This document shows positions 53,077 through 60,458 of a stretch of 62,952 bases of DNA, piece after piece. Below the pieces are notes generated by a model, which did no database searches, was not told where the DNA came from, and saw only the letters and a program-made list of their open reading frames with translations. The stretch lies in assembly GCF_028649395.1 (NCBI RefSeq), contig NZ_JAQSUW010000003.1, positions 1-62,952 of the forward strand. The letters run 5' to 3'. How positions within the stretch are numbered: the first letter of the stretch is position 1; every line of letters begins with the position of its first letter. The translations under genes were made by a program, and so were the position numbers. This DNA is from Pseudomonas sp. Gutcm_11s. Lineage in GTDB: Bacteria > Pseudomonadota > Gammaproteobacteria > Pseudomonadales > Pseudomonadaceae.

Positions 53077-53166
53077 TGGCGGTGAAGGTGGGATTCGAAC
53101 CCACGATACGGTTTCCCGTATACACACTTTCCAGGCGTGCTCCTTCAACCGCTCGGACACTTCACC
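53077..53166 (-). tRNA. tRNA-Ser (anticodon GGA)
   Basis: 90 nt including an encoded CCA. Acceptor strands GGTGAAG and CTTCACC pair perfectly, with discriminator G. D-arm sequence GAGCGGTTGAAGGAG, anticodon loop CTGGAAA with GGA, a long class II variable arm (TATACGGGAAACCGTAT), and T-loop TTCGAAT are all present. Reads UCC/UCU serine codons. It marks the border of the AT-rich accessory region and is a plausible integration site. Confidence 0.96.
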
Positions 53167-53258
53167 GGATCTCGCCGAACCAGTCTGGTCCGTCGAGGCG
53201 CGCTAATGTAGCCGCACGGTTCTCCGAATGCAAACTTTTTTTCAGTCGATTCATGCGC

Positions 53259-53453
53259 TTATGCAGAGCGGCGAGGTTTCACCTCGGCGGCTTCGAGTCG
53301 CTGGCCGCCGAACAGCAGGAAGCCGAGCGAGACGAACAGGCTGAACAGGAACAGCTGCAGCACGCCGGCCTGGTTGTGGCTGTAGGGACTGGCGGCCAAC
53401 AACGTCAGGCCGAGCAGCATCAGTGGTAATAGATAAGGAATGAAACGCGACAT
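53259..53453 (-). CDS. Small two-helix membrane protein
   Basis: 64 residues with two hydrophobic helices at about 5-22 and 29-48 and a short basic cytoplasmic tail (VKPRRSA). AGGAG lies 5-9 nt before the ATG at 53453. GC-rich like the chromosome. Function unknown. Confidence 0.65.
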   Translation of the reverse strand: MSRFIPYLLPLMLLGLTLLAASPYSHNQAGVLQLFLFSLFVSLGFLLFGGQRLEAAEVKPRRSA

Positions 53454-53642
53454 GGGGACTCCTCAGGTTCGCGACCAACCTAAGTCACTACTCGGTATAG
53501 CAACCAATTGGCGATGCCGATGGCGCCGATAGCCTGTCACCGACAGGCGGATGACCCTCCGGTCAGCCAAAGCGCTTTACCCGTGGCCCTGTGCTGGGTA
53601 ACGTCAGCGCCACTTCCCGCAACCTGGACTAGGACTTCCGCC

Positions 53643-54332
53643 ATGAGCGACCTGATCAGCTACCAACTCGAAGACGGCATCGCCACCCTGACCCTCAACA
53701 ACGGCAAGGTGAATGCCATCTCCCCGGACGTGATCGCCGCCTTCAATGCAGCCCTGGACCAGGCCGTGCAGGATCGCGCCGTGGTGATCATCACCGGCCA
53801 GCCGGGCATCCTCTCCGGCGGCTACGACCTCAAGGTAATGACCTCCAGCCCGCAGAACGCAGTGGCCCTGGTCACCGCCGGCTCCACCCTGGCCCGCCGC
53901 ATGCTGGCCCACCCCTACCCGATCATCGTCGCCTGCCCGGGCCACGCCATCGCCAAGGGCGCCTTCATTCTGCTCTCGGCCGACTATCGCATCGGCGTCG
54001 AAGGCCCGTTCAACATCGGCCTGAACGAAGTGCAGATCGGCATGACCATGCACCACGCCGGCATCGAACTGGCGCGTGATCGCCTGCGCAAGGCCGCCTT
54101 CCACCGCTCGGTGATCAACGGCGAGATCTTCGACCCGGCAGGCGCCGTGGATGCGGGCTTCCTCGACAAGGTCGTACCAGCCGAGCAGCTGCAAGCCACC
54201 GCTATCGCCGCCGCCCAGCAGCTGAAGAAGATCAACATGACCGCGCACAAGAACACCAAGCTGAAGGTTCGCAAGGCCCTGCTGGAAACCCTGGACAAGG
54301 CCATCGAGCTGGACCAGCAGCACCTCGGCTGA
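53643..54332 (+). CDS. Crotonase-family enoyl-CoA hydratase/isomerase
   Basis: 229 residues from the ATG at 53643. Crotonase-fold features: NNGKVNAISPDVIAAF, the oxyanion loop GILSGGYDLKVM, and GHAIAKGAFILLSADYRIG. The usual catalytic Glu pair of hydratases is not clearly present, so it may be an isomerase or hydrolase; substrate unknown. A 7-bp hairpin (GCCTGTC/GACAGGC, 53532-53548) stands in its leader. An in-frame ORF extending to 53508 is not supported by a ribosome-binding site. Confidence 0.88.
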   Translation: MSDLISYQLEDGIATLTLNNGKVNAISPDVIAAFNAALDQAVQDRAVVIITGQPGILSGGYDLKVMTSSPQNAVALVTAGSTLARRMLAHPYPIIVACPGHAIAKGAFILLSADYRIGVEGPFNIGLNEVQIGMTMHHAGIELARDRLRKAAFHRSVINGEIFDPAGAVDAGFLDKVVPAEQLQATAIAAAQQLKKINMTAHKNTKLKVRKALLETLDKAIELDQQHLG

Positions 54333-54350
54333 CAGCTCGCAGGCAACCCA

Positions 54351-54380
54351 ACAAGCCCGGCCCAGTGCCGGGCTTGTTGT
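54351..54380 (+). terminator. Rho-independent terminator after the crotonase gene
   Basis: ACAAGCCCGG and CCGGGCTTGT form a perfect 10-bp stem around CCCAGTG, followed by TGTTTG. Confidence 0.85.
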
Positions 54381-54503
54381 TTGCGGGGAAGACCGCCGAT
54401 CAGGCGCGGAAATGCATTGAAATAACCTCTGATCGGGATCAATTGCCGGCAGCAGTGCACGCCCGTACACTGCGCGCCTTTTTGTCTGCCTGAAGGCTTA
54501 CCG

Positions 54504-55235
54504 ATGCTTTTCCTCGCGCGCATGTTGTTGATGGGCCTGCACTTCCTGATTGCCGGCGTGCTCGGCCTGCTGCTTGGCCTGTGCCGGCCGTTCAACCCGG
54601 ACAACAGTCGCCTGTGTGCACGCCTGTATTCGCTGCCGGCCCTGTGCATGCTGCGCCTGCGGGTGAAGACCGAGGTGAGCAGCCTGTTCGGCCAGGATCG
54701 CCCCTGTGTGGTGGTGGCCAACCATCAGTCCAACTACGACCTCTACGTACTGGGCCGCGTGGTACCGCCGCGTACCGTGAGCATCGGCAAGAAGAGCCTG
54801 AAGTGGGTCCCCTTCTTCGGCCAACTCTACTGGCTGGCGGGCAACGTGCTGATCGACCGTGGCAACGGCCGCAAGGCCAAGCAGGCCATGCTGAAAACCA
54901 CCGAGACCCTGCAGCAGCGCGACACCTCCATCTGGGTGTTCCCGGAAGGCACGCGCAACCTGGGCAAGGGTCTGCTGCCATTCAAGAAAGGCGCCTTCCA
55001 GATGGCCATCGCCGCCGGCGTGCCGATCATTCCGGTGTGTGTCAGCACCTACGCCGGTCGCCTCAAGATCAACAGCTGGAGCAGTGGCAAGGTGATGATC
55101 CGCTCGCTGCCGCCCATCCCTACCCTGGGCCTGACCCTGGATGACCTGCCGCAGCTGATGGAACGCTGCCAACAGGCGATGCGCGAGTGCATCGAGCAGC
55201 TCGATAACGCGATAACCGCCAAAACTCCGGCCTAA
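54504..55235 (+). CDS. plsC: 1-acylglycerol-3-phosphate O-acyltransferase (PlsC type)
   Basis: 243 residues with an N-terminal membrane segment at about 5-28 and the four acyltransferase blocks: NHQSNYD with catalytic His74 and Asp79, IGKKSLKWVPFFG, FPEGTR (146-151) and VPIIPVCV. It adds the second acyl chain to lysophosphatidic acid in membrane phospholipid synthesis on the inner membrane. Pseudomonads often have several PlsC paralogues, so the exact role is not certain. Confidence 0.9.
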   Translation: MLFLARMLLMGLHFLIAGVLGLLLGLCRPFNPDNSRLCARLYSLPALCMLRLRVKTEVSSLFGQDRPCVVVANHQSNYDLYVLGRVVPPRTVSIGKKSLKWVPFFGQLYWLAGNVLIDRGNGRKAKQAMLKTTETLQQRDTSIWVFPEGTRNLGKGLLPFKKGAFQMAIAAGVPIIPVCVSTYAGRLKINSWSSGKVMIRSLPPIPTLGLTLDDLPQLMERCQQAMRECIEQLDNAITAKTPA

Positions 55236-55257
55236 AAAACCCTTTCCAATCGGACGC

Positions 55258-55291
55258 TTGGCACATAGCCACCAGTTAGTTATGGTGCCAA
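55258..55291. promoter_or_regulatory. Inverted repeat between plsC and the lipoprotein gene
   Basis: TTGGCACATA and TATGGTGCCAA form a dyad with one bulged base and a 13-nt spacer. No T-run follows. It could be a regulator site for the lipoprotein gene at 55431 or an RNA hairpin. The rest of 55236-55430 shows nothing further. Confidence 0.3.
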
Positions 55292-55430
55292 CTCTGCACT
55301 GGATGCACCTGCAGGCATGGAGGCCTGAGCCATTACCGTTTCGGTCATGAAGCGGGCCTCTGACGAGTACCGGATGTGAACGCCCTGTCGTGCGCACCGG
55401 CCCATGAATTACGTCAGAAGAACCTTACCT

Positions 55431-56102
55431 ATGCGAATCTCCTCCGCTCTCAAACTGTGCGGCGCTCTGCTTGCGGCTGCGCTGACCACCGGTTGCGTCT
55501 CCTCCATCCCGTTCGAACAACAACTGCCACAGCCGGCCTACCAGAACGACGACAGCGTGCTGATCACCGTCATCGACAACCGCACCCGCGTGCAGAAAGG
55601 CAAGCCCCGCGACTTCATTGGCGTGGCCCATGGCTCGTTCGGCATTCCCTTCGACTGGAGTGTGCCTCAGGTTCTTGCCGTGGCTGATGGCGACAAGGAA
55701 CGCGATCTTGCCGCCTTCCTCGAGCATCGCCTGAGCAGCGGCCTGCAGCAGAAGGGCTGGCAGGCCAAAACCGTGAAGATGGACCACCTGCCCAGCGCCG
55801 CCGAAGCGGAGGCCGCACTCAAGCAGGCCAACGCCAAGACCCTGCTGGCACTGGAGCTGAAGGAGTGGTACTTCAGCATCAACCTCAACTGGGTATCGGA
55901 CTTCAACTTCGACACCGACACCAATGTCCACGTGTACCAGATCGACAATGGCGAAGTGCTCAGCAAGAACATCGCCGAGCGTGACGTGATCGTGCAGAAG
56001 GCCAGTGACTCCCCGCAGAACAACATCCTGATTGCCTACCGCGAGCAGCTGCGACAGATCGTCGACGACCCACAGGTACGCGGCGCCCTGGCGAAGCAGT
56101 AA
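55431..56102 (+). CDS. Hypothetical lipoprotein
   Basis: 223 residues from the ATG at 55431, which gives a proper lipoprotein signal (LCGALLAAALTTGC, Cys20); the in-frame ATG at 55404 adds nine residues. The mature protein has an N-terminal beta-rich part (DDSVLITVIDNRTRVQKG), then an alpha/beta domain (LEHRLSSGLQQKGWQAKTVK, ALELKEWYFSINLNW). It looks like an envelope lipoprotein of the YajG-like sort, but this is not certain. Monocistronic, with a terminator behind. Confidence 0.75.
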   Translation: MRISSALKLCGALLAAALTTGCVSSIPFEQQLPQPAYQNDDSVLITVIDNRTRVQKGKPRDFIGVAHGSFGIPFDWSVPQVLAVADGDKERDLAAFLEHRLSSGLQQKGWQAKTVKMDHLPSAAEAEAALKQANAKTLLALELKEWYFSINLNWVSDFNFDTDTNVHVYQIDNGEVLSKNIAERDVIVQKASDSPQNNILIAYREQLRQIVDDPQVRGALAKQ

Positions 56103-56108
56103 CCCCGA

Positions 56109-56134
56109 AGGCCCGGCATAGTCCGGGCCTTTTG
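56109..56134 (+). terminator. Rho-independent terminator after the lipoprotein gene
   Basis: AAGGCCCGG and CCGGGCCTT form a perfect 9-bp stem with a 6-nt loop followed by TT, 6 bp after the stop. Confidence 0.85.
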
Positions 56135-56190
56135 CTACCTGGCACACGGTCCTGGGTTAAGCTGCGGCATCGCCATGCAGAGGACAGCCC

Positions 56191-57165
56191 ATGGGTCAGG
56201 TCGTTGCCGCCGCCGCTTACCACAAAGGCAGGAAAGTCGCCGATATCGCCCTGAACCAGGGACATGAATGGGCCTCGCAGCCCGAGCACTTCGTCTGGAT
56301 CGGCCTGCGCGACCCCGCCGCCCCGGAGTTCAGCATCCTGCAGCAGCAGTTCGGCCTGCACGAACTGGCGCTGGAAGACGCCCTGGCCCAGCACACCCGG
56401 CCCAAGCTGGAGACCTTCGGCGATGCCCTGTTCATGGTGGTGTACTCGCCGGTCCGTCGCGCCGATGACCGTCTGGAGTTCGTCGAAACCCAACTATTCG
56501 CCGGCAAGGGCTACGTGATCAGCGCCCGCTACGGCGACTCCGCGCCCTACTCCGCCGTGCGCCAGCGCTGCGAGGCGCGCCCGCTGCTGCTGGAGCACGG
56601 CGAGGACTTCGTGCTCTACGCCCTGCTCGCCTTCGTCATCGAGAACTACCGGCCGCTGCTGGACAGCGTGCACACCGAGCTGGAAGACATCGAACAGACC
56701 GTGCTGGACCGCCCGCTGACCCAGGCCGACGTCGAGCGCATCCATAGCCTGCGCCGCGACCTGCTGCGCCTGCGTCGCCAGGTGGCCCCGTTGTCGGAGA
56801 TCTGCCAGGAACTGCAGCAGCTGGAGTTCCCCTTCATCGACAAGCACATGCGTCCGTACTTCCGCGACATCGCGATTCACGTCAACCGGCTGATGGAAGA
56901 CCTCACCGGGCTGCGCGAGATGGCCGACCACGCCATCGAGATCGGCCTGCTGCTGGAATCCTCGAGGCAGAGCCTGACCCAGCGCAAGTTCGCCGCCTGG
57001 GCGGCGATCCTGGCCTTCCCAACGGCGGTGGCAGGCATCTACGGGATGAACTTCCAGAACATGCCGGAGCTGACCTGGCACTACGGCTATTTCGGCGTGC
57101 TCGGAGTGATCGGCCTGGGTTGCGCCGGGCTGTTCGCCAACTTCAAGCGGATGGGCTGGCTCTAG
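56191..57165 (+). CDS. corA: CorA-type magnesium/cobalt transporter
   Basis: 324 residues. A large cytoplasmic N-terminal domain (EFSILQQQFGLHELALEDAL, RPKLETFGDALFMVVY) is followed by a long stalk helix and two C-terminal membrane helices. The signature YGMNFQNMPE between them forms the pore entrance of the CorA pentamer. It imports divalent cations. Its stop overlaps that of the convergent GGDEF gene by 4 bp. Confidence 0.93.
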   Translation: MGQVVAAAAYHKGRKVADIALNQGHEWASQPEHFVWIGLRDPAAPEFSILQQQFGLHELALEDALAQHTRPKLETFGDALFMVVYSPVRRADDRLEFVETQLFAGKGYVISARYGDSAPYSAVRQRCEARPLLLEHGEDFVLYALLAFVIENYRPLLDSVHTELEDIEQTVLDRPLTQADVERIHSLRRDLLRLRRQVAPLSEICQELQQLEFPFIDKHMRPYFRDIAIHVNRLMEDLTGLREMADHAIEIGLLLESSRQSLTQRKFAAWAAILAFPTAVAGIYGMNFQNMPELTWHYGYFGVLGVIGLGCAGLFANFKRMGWL

Positions 57166-58232
57166 CGAGCGTTGCGGCGCTCGCGCTTGTCGGCGTACAT
57201 GCGCTCGTCGGCCAGGGCCAGCACGCCATCGAGAGTCACCCCGGCGCAGTCCTCGACCTCGACGATGCCGATGCTGGCGGCCAGCGGGAATAGTTGCCCG
57301 TCCTCGTTGCAGGCTGCCACGGCCTGCTGCAGGCGCTCGCGCAGGCTGTCGCCGGCGAGCCCCGGGGCCAGCACGCAGAATTCGTCGCCGCCCATGCGCG
57401 CCGCCACATCGGCGTCGCGCAGCACCTGGCGCAGCACATCCGCCGCGCAGCGCAGCAGCGCATCGCCAGCCTCGTGGCCGGCCTGGTCGTTGACCTGCTT
57501 GAGGCCGTCCAGGTCCATCAGCATCAGGGTGTAGCCGCCGCCATAGCGGGCCGCGTGGCGCAGCGCCTGGTCGGCCAGCAGGTAGAAGCCGCGACGGTTG
57601 TGCAGCTCGGTCAGCTCATCAGTCATCGACAGCCGATGGATGCGGTCGTAGGCCTGCTGCAGCTCACGGGTGCGTTCCTGCACCTTAAGCTCCAGGCTCT
57701 GGTACAGCTGCACGCTTTCGATGGCTACCGACGTGGAGTCGGCCAGGGCCTGCAGTAGCTGCACTTCCTCGGCGCAGGGTTGATGGTGCTCGGCCCAGTA
57801 GTTGCCAATGGCGCCGATGGGGTCGCGGGTGCGGATCGGCACCATCACCAGGCTTTTCACGAAGGTCGGCCGATAGGCCTCATGCGGAATGCGCGGATCG
57901 GCGTAGATATCGGGGATCACCGCCGGCTCGCTATTGAGCATGGTCCAGCCGCTGATGCAGGTCTCTATCGGGAAGCGCTTGCCCTTCCACAGCGGCGCCA
58001 CGGCGTCCTCGTCGGCGTAATGACAGAGTTCCCCGTCGCGCAGCACGAAGGTGGCGCCATCGCAGCCGGTCAGGCGGCGCGCGGCGCGGCGCACGATGTC
58101 CTGCACGCCGGCCAGGTCACGCGCCAGCGACAGCTCCTGAACCACGTGCAGAAGGTGACGCATGCCCTGCTGGTAGCGCTCGCTGGTCCAAGACCGCTGC
58201 GAGGCGGGCTGCACCGGGGTATCACTGTGCAT
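57162..58232 (-). CDS. GAF-GGDEF diguanylate cyclase
   Basis: 356 residues from the ATG at 58232 (GGAGA upstream). A GAF sensor at about 25-185 (GKRFPIETCISGWTMLNSEP, IRTRDPIGAIGNYWAEHH), a coiled-coil linker (LKVQERTRELQQAYDRI) and a GGDEF domain at about 195-356. The active-site loop is intact (RMGGDEFCVL), and the inhibitory I-site RDAD stands in the usual place upstream, so product feedback is likely. It makes cyclic-di-GMP in the cytoplasm. Confidence 0.92.
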   Translation of the reverse strand: MHSDTPVQPASQRSWTSERYQQGMRHLLHVVQELSLARDLAGVQDIVRRAARRLTGCDGATFVLRDGELCHYADEDAVAPLWKGKRFPIETCISGWTMLNSEPAVIPDIYADPRIPHEAYRPTFVKSLVMVPIRTRDPIGAIGNYWAEHHQPCAEEVQLLQALADSTSVAIESVQLYQSLELKVQERTRELQQAYDRIHRLSMTDELTELHNRRGFYLLADQALRHAARYGGGYTLMLMDLDGLKQVNDQAGHEAGDALLRCAADVLRQVLRDADVAARMGGDEFCVLAPGLAGDSLRERLQQAVAACNEDGQLFPLAASIGIVEVEDCAGVTLDGVLALADERMYADKRERRNAR

Positions 58233-58300
58233 CGTTTCTCCGCTATGGCGCCCCGTACTTCCTAGGACATCGGACGCCAGACTGCATTGACGGGAACGGG

Positions 58301-59029
58301 TCAGGCGGGCTGGGCACCCTTGCCCTGCGCGACGAAACGCATCATCCACTCGGCCACCGTGGCGCCCTGGTGGGAGTGAGCGAGGCTGGCCACGGCGTTG
58401 CTGTAGACCGGCTCGCCGATGCACTGCTGGCGGATGTCGAGCAGCGCGCGGGAATAGTCATGGACGAATTCCGGGTGGCCCTGGAAGCACAGGACCTGGT
58501 CCTCGATGCAGTACGCCGCCATCGGGCAGAACTCGCTGGAGGCCAGCAGGGTGGCATTGCTTGGCAGCGCAGTGACCTGGTCCTGGTGGCTGATCAGCAG
58601 GGTCAGCTGGTCCAGCGCCGGGGTCATCCACTGCGCCTGCTGCTTCATCTCGTAGTGGTGGATGCCCACGCCCCAGCCCTGGGTCGCGCGCTCGGCACGA
58701 CCGCCGAGCAGCAGGGCCAGCAGCTGATGGCCGAAGCAGATGCCGAGCAGCTTGTCGCCATTGTCGTAGCGCTCAAGCAGGTAGGTCTTGAGGGGCTGGA
58801 TCCATGGATCACTGCCGAACGAGTCGGCCTTGCTACCGGTCACCAGGTACGCGTCGTAGCGCTCGCCCTCGGCCGGGTAATGGCCCTGCACCACGTTGAA
58901 GACTTCGAAGCTGGCCGCCAGCGGCTGCTGGGCGAACAGGCGTTCGAACATGCGGCCGTAACCCTGATATTGGTCGACGAGTTCGGGGCGGAGTACATCG
59001 GTTTCCAGAATGCAGATACGCAGAGACAT
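58301..59029 (-). CDS. Class I glutamine amidotransferase-like protein
   Basis: 242 residues from the ATG at 59029. GuaA-type amidotransferase fold with nucleophile Cys98 in LLGICFGHQLLA, and the GHPEF motif supplying the catalytic His. It stands alone without a synthase domain, like many GMP synthase-like amidotransferases that act on unknown amines. It lies upstream of the diguanylate cyclase gene on the same strand, 68 bp apart. Confidence 0.9.
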   Translation of the reverse strand: MSLRICILETDVLRPELVDQYQGYGRMFERLFAQQPLAASFEVFNVVQGHYPAEGERYDAYLVTGSKADSFGSDPWIQPLKTYLLERYDNGDKLLGICFGHQLLALLLGGRAERATQGWGVGIHHYEMKQQAQWMTPALDQLTLLISHQDQVTALPSNATLLASSEFCPMAAYCIEDQVLCFQGHPEFVHDYSRALLDIRQQCIGEPVYSNAVASLAHSHQGATVAEWMMRFVAQGKGAQPA

Positions 59030-59234
59030 GGAGCGGACTACCTGAAACAGCCGGGGGTGAAAGAAGAGGTGTTTAGCGTGCATCGAAGCGGTAGCGAACG
59101 CAACAGCCACAAGGCTTCGAGCGATATCCGGCAATCATCAGCGGTTTCGATACCTACCATGCCGCGCATTCACTTCTGCGCGGCAAGCGGCTCGGCAAAG
59201 ATGCAGCCACACCCAACCAGCAAGGAGAACCACC

Positions 59235-59336
59235 ATGAGCAGTTTCGCCGCCCTCGCCAGCCTGATCGCCGCTTCCGCCTTCCACAGCGCGCCGGCTTCC
59301 AGCCAACAATCGCAACCGGCCAACGCCCGCCAGTAA
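59235..59336 (+). CDS. Very small protein
   Basis: 33 residues, too short for routine gene calling. AAGGAG stands 8 nt before the ATG. It is a hydrophobic Ala-rich segment (SSFAALASLIAASAFHSAPA) followed by a Gln/Ser-rich tail, possibly a small exported or membrane-associated peptide. It lies 31 bp before the next plus-strand gene and may share its transcript. The gap 59030-59234 before it holds the two divergent promoters. Confidence 0.45.
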   Translation: MSSFAALASLIAASAFHSAPASSQQSQPANARQ

Positions 59337-59367
59337 CCCTGGCGGTGTCCCCTCAGGAGGATCAGTC

Positions 59368-59577
59368 GTGACCATCACCGAAGCCTTCAGCAGCACCAAC
59401 ACCTACGGCGTGACCTACGTCAGCCTCAGCGATTCGGGCCTGAATTTCGAGTCCGAAGCCGCCGTGCACATGGACGACGGCAGCCTGCTGACCCTGCGCA
59501 TGCCTACCCGGCAGAGCGAGAAGCTGGCCATCCATTCGCTGATCTGCATGGAAAATGGCTGGTGCCAGGCCGCCTGA
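59368..59577 (+). CDS. Small hypothetical protein
   Basis: 69 residues starting with GTG at 59368, with AGGAGG 7-8 nt upstream. Soluble, beta-rich (YGVTYVSLSDSGLNFESEA) with two cysteines near the end (LICMENGWCQAA). Convergent with the binding-protein gene, 4 bp apart. Family not recognised. Confidence 0.6.
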   Translation: MTITEAFSSTNTYGVTYVSLSDSGLNFESEAAVHMDDGSLLTLRMPTRQSEKLAIHSLICMENGWCQAA

Positions 59578-59581
59578 ACGG

Positions 59582-60358
59582 TCACTGACCGAGCAGGCGC
59601 GCCGCCACCTCGTCGCCCAGATGCCGGGCGAGAATGCGCTGCCAGCTGCCATCCTGGCGCATGGCCGCGAAGGCCTGACGCATCTCCAGCTGCACGCCCT
59701 GCGCGTCCTTCAGCATCGGACTGCCGGCGATGAAGCTGCGCGATACCCCCACCGGTCGCCCCTCCAGTAGGGCGCTTGCCGGATAGTCCAGGCGTCGCCA
59801 CAGATAGTGGGCACGCAGATCGATCTCATACCAGGCCAGCACCCGCCCGCTGTACAGCATGCGCGCCGCCTGCTCCGGGTCGGTCACCTCGACCACCGTC
59901 TGCCCTTCCTGCTTTAACGCCAGCGCCTCTTGTGCGCGCGGCGTGCCGCCCATCACCACCACCGGGCCGGCAGCGAGAGCTTCTTTCAGGCTATCGAAAC
60001 GCTGCCGCGGGCTGGCCAGCATGTAGGAAGTGTTCAGTACATCGAGCAGCCAGACGAAGCCCTGCTCACGCTCGGCGGTGCGCCCCAGGTTGAGCACGAT
60101 GCCCTGTGGGTCGTTCGCCACCTCCAGCTGCACGCGCTTCCACGGCACGCTGCGGTAGATGCATTCGCGCTGCATGCGCCGGCACAGCTCGTCCATCAGG
60201 TCACCGAACACCCCGCGGTCGCTCGGCTTGTCATCGGCGAAAGGCATCTGCCCCTGGCCGACATAGACGTTCAGCGCCTGCCCGGCACCGGCAATGGCCG
60301 ACGCCAGCGACAGACCGGTCGCCAGAAGAAAACCCACCCATCCCGAATGCGTGCTCAC
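59582..60358 (-). CDS. Periplasmic solute-binding protein, family 3-like
   Basis: 258 residues from the GTG at 60358, chosen because it gives a signal peptide (STHSGWVGFLLATGLSLASA) and a GGGGGAG sequence lies upstream; an ATG at 60409 is an alternative. The mature protein has the bilobed layout of amino-acid-type binding proteins (MPFADDKPSDRGVFGDLMDE, EALAAGPVVVMGGTPRAQEAL, EMRQAFAAMRQDGSWQRILA). No transporter genes are adjacent, so it may be an orphan sensor or receptor. Confidence 0.78.
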   Translation of the reverse strand: MSTHSGWVGFLLATGLSLASAIAGAGQALNVYVGQGQMPFADDKPSDRGVFGDLMDELCRRMQRECIYRSVPWKRVQLEVANDPQGIVLNLGRTAEREQGFVWLLDVLNTSYMLASPRQRFDSLKEALAAGPVVVMGGTPRAQEALALKQEGQTVVEVTDPEQAARMLYSGRVLAWYEIDLRAHYLWRRLDYPASALLEGRPVGVSRSFIAGSPMLKDAQGVQLEMRQAFAAMRQDGSWQRILARHLGDEVAARLLGQ

Positions 60359-60418
60359 GCGCCAGCAACTCCCCCGATGCGCTGAGGGCAAGACTGACAG
60401 AAAGCCCATGAAAAGCAA

Positions 60419-60439
60419 AACCGGCCACAAGGGCCGGTT
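60419..60439 (-). terminator. Terminator of the fadJ-like gene
   Basis: AACCGGCC and GGCCGGTT form a perfect 8-bp stem around ACAAG; on the minus strand TTTTGC follows, so it ends the leftward transcript. Confidence 0.8.
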
Positions 60440-60458
60440 CGCTTGGTCCGCAGGGTGA

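Noticed and set aside
53064..53429. Plus-strand ORF across the tRNA-Ser gene
   Set aside because: It overlaps a perfectly folding tRNA and encodes low-complexity sequence; the minus-strand small membrane gene is better supported.
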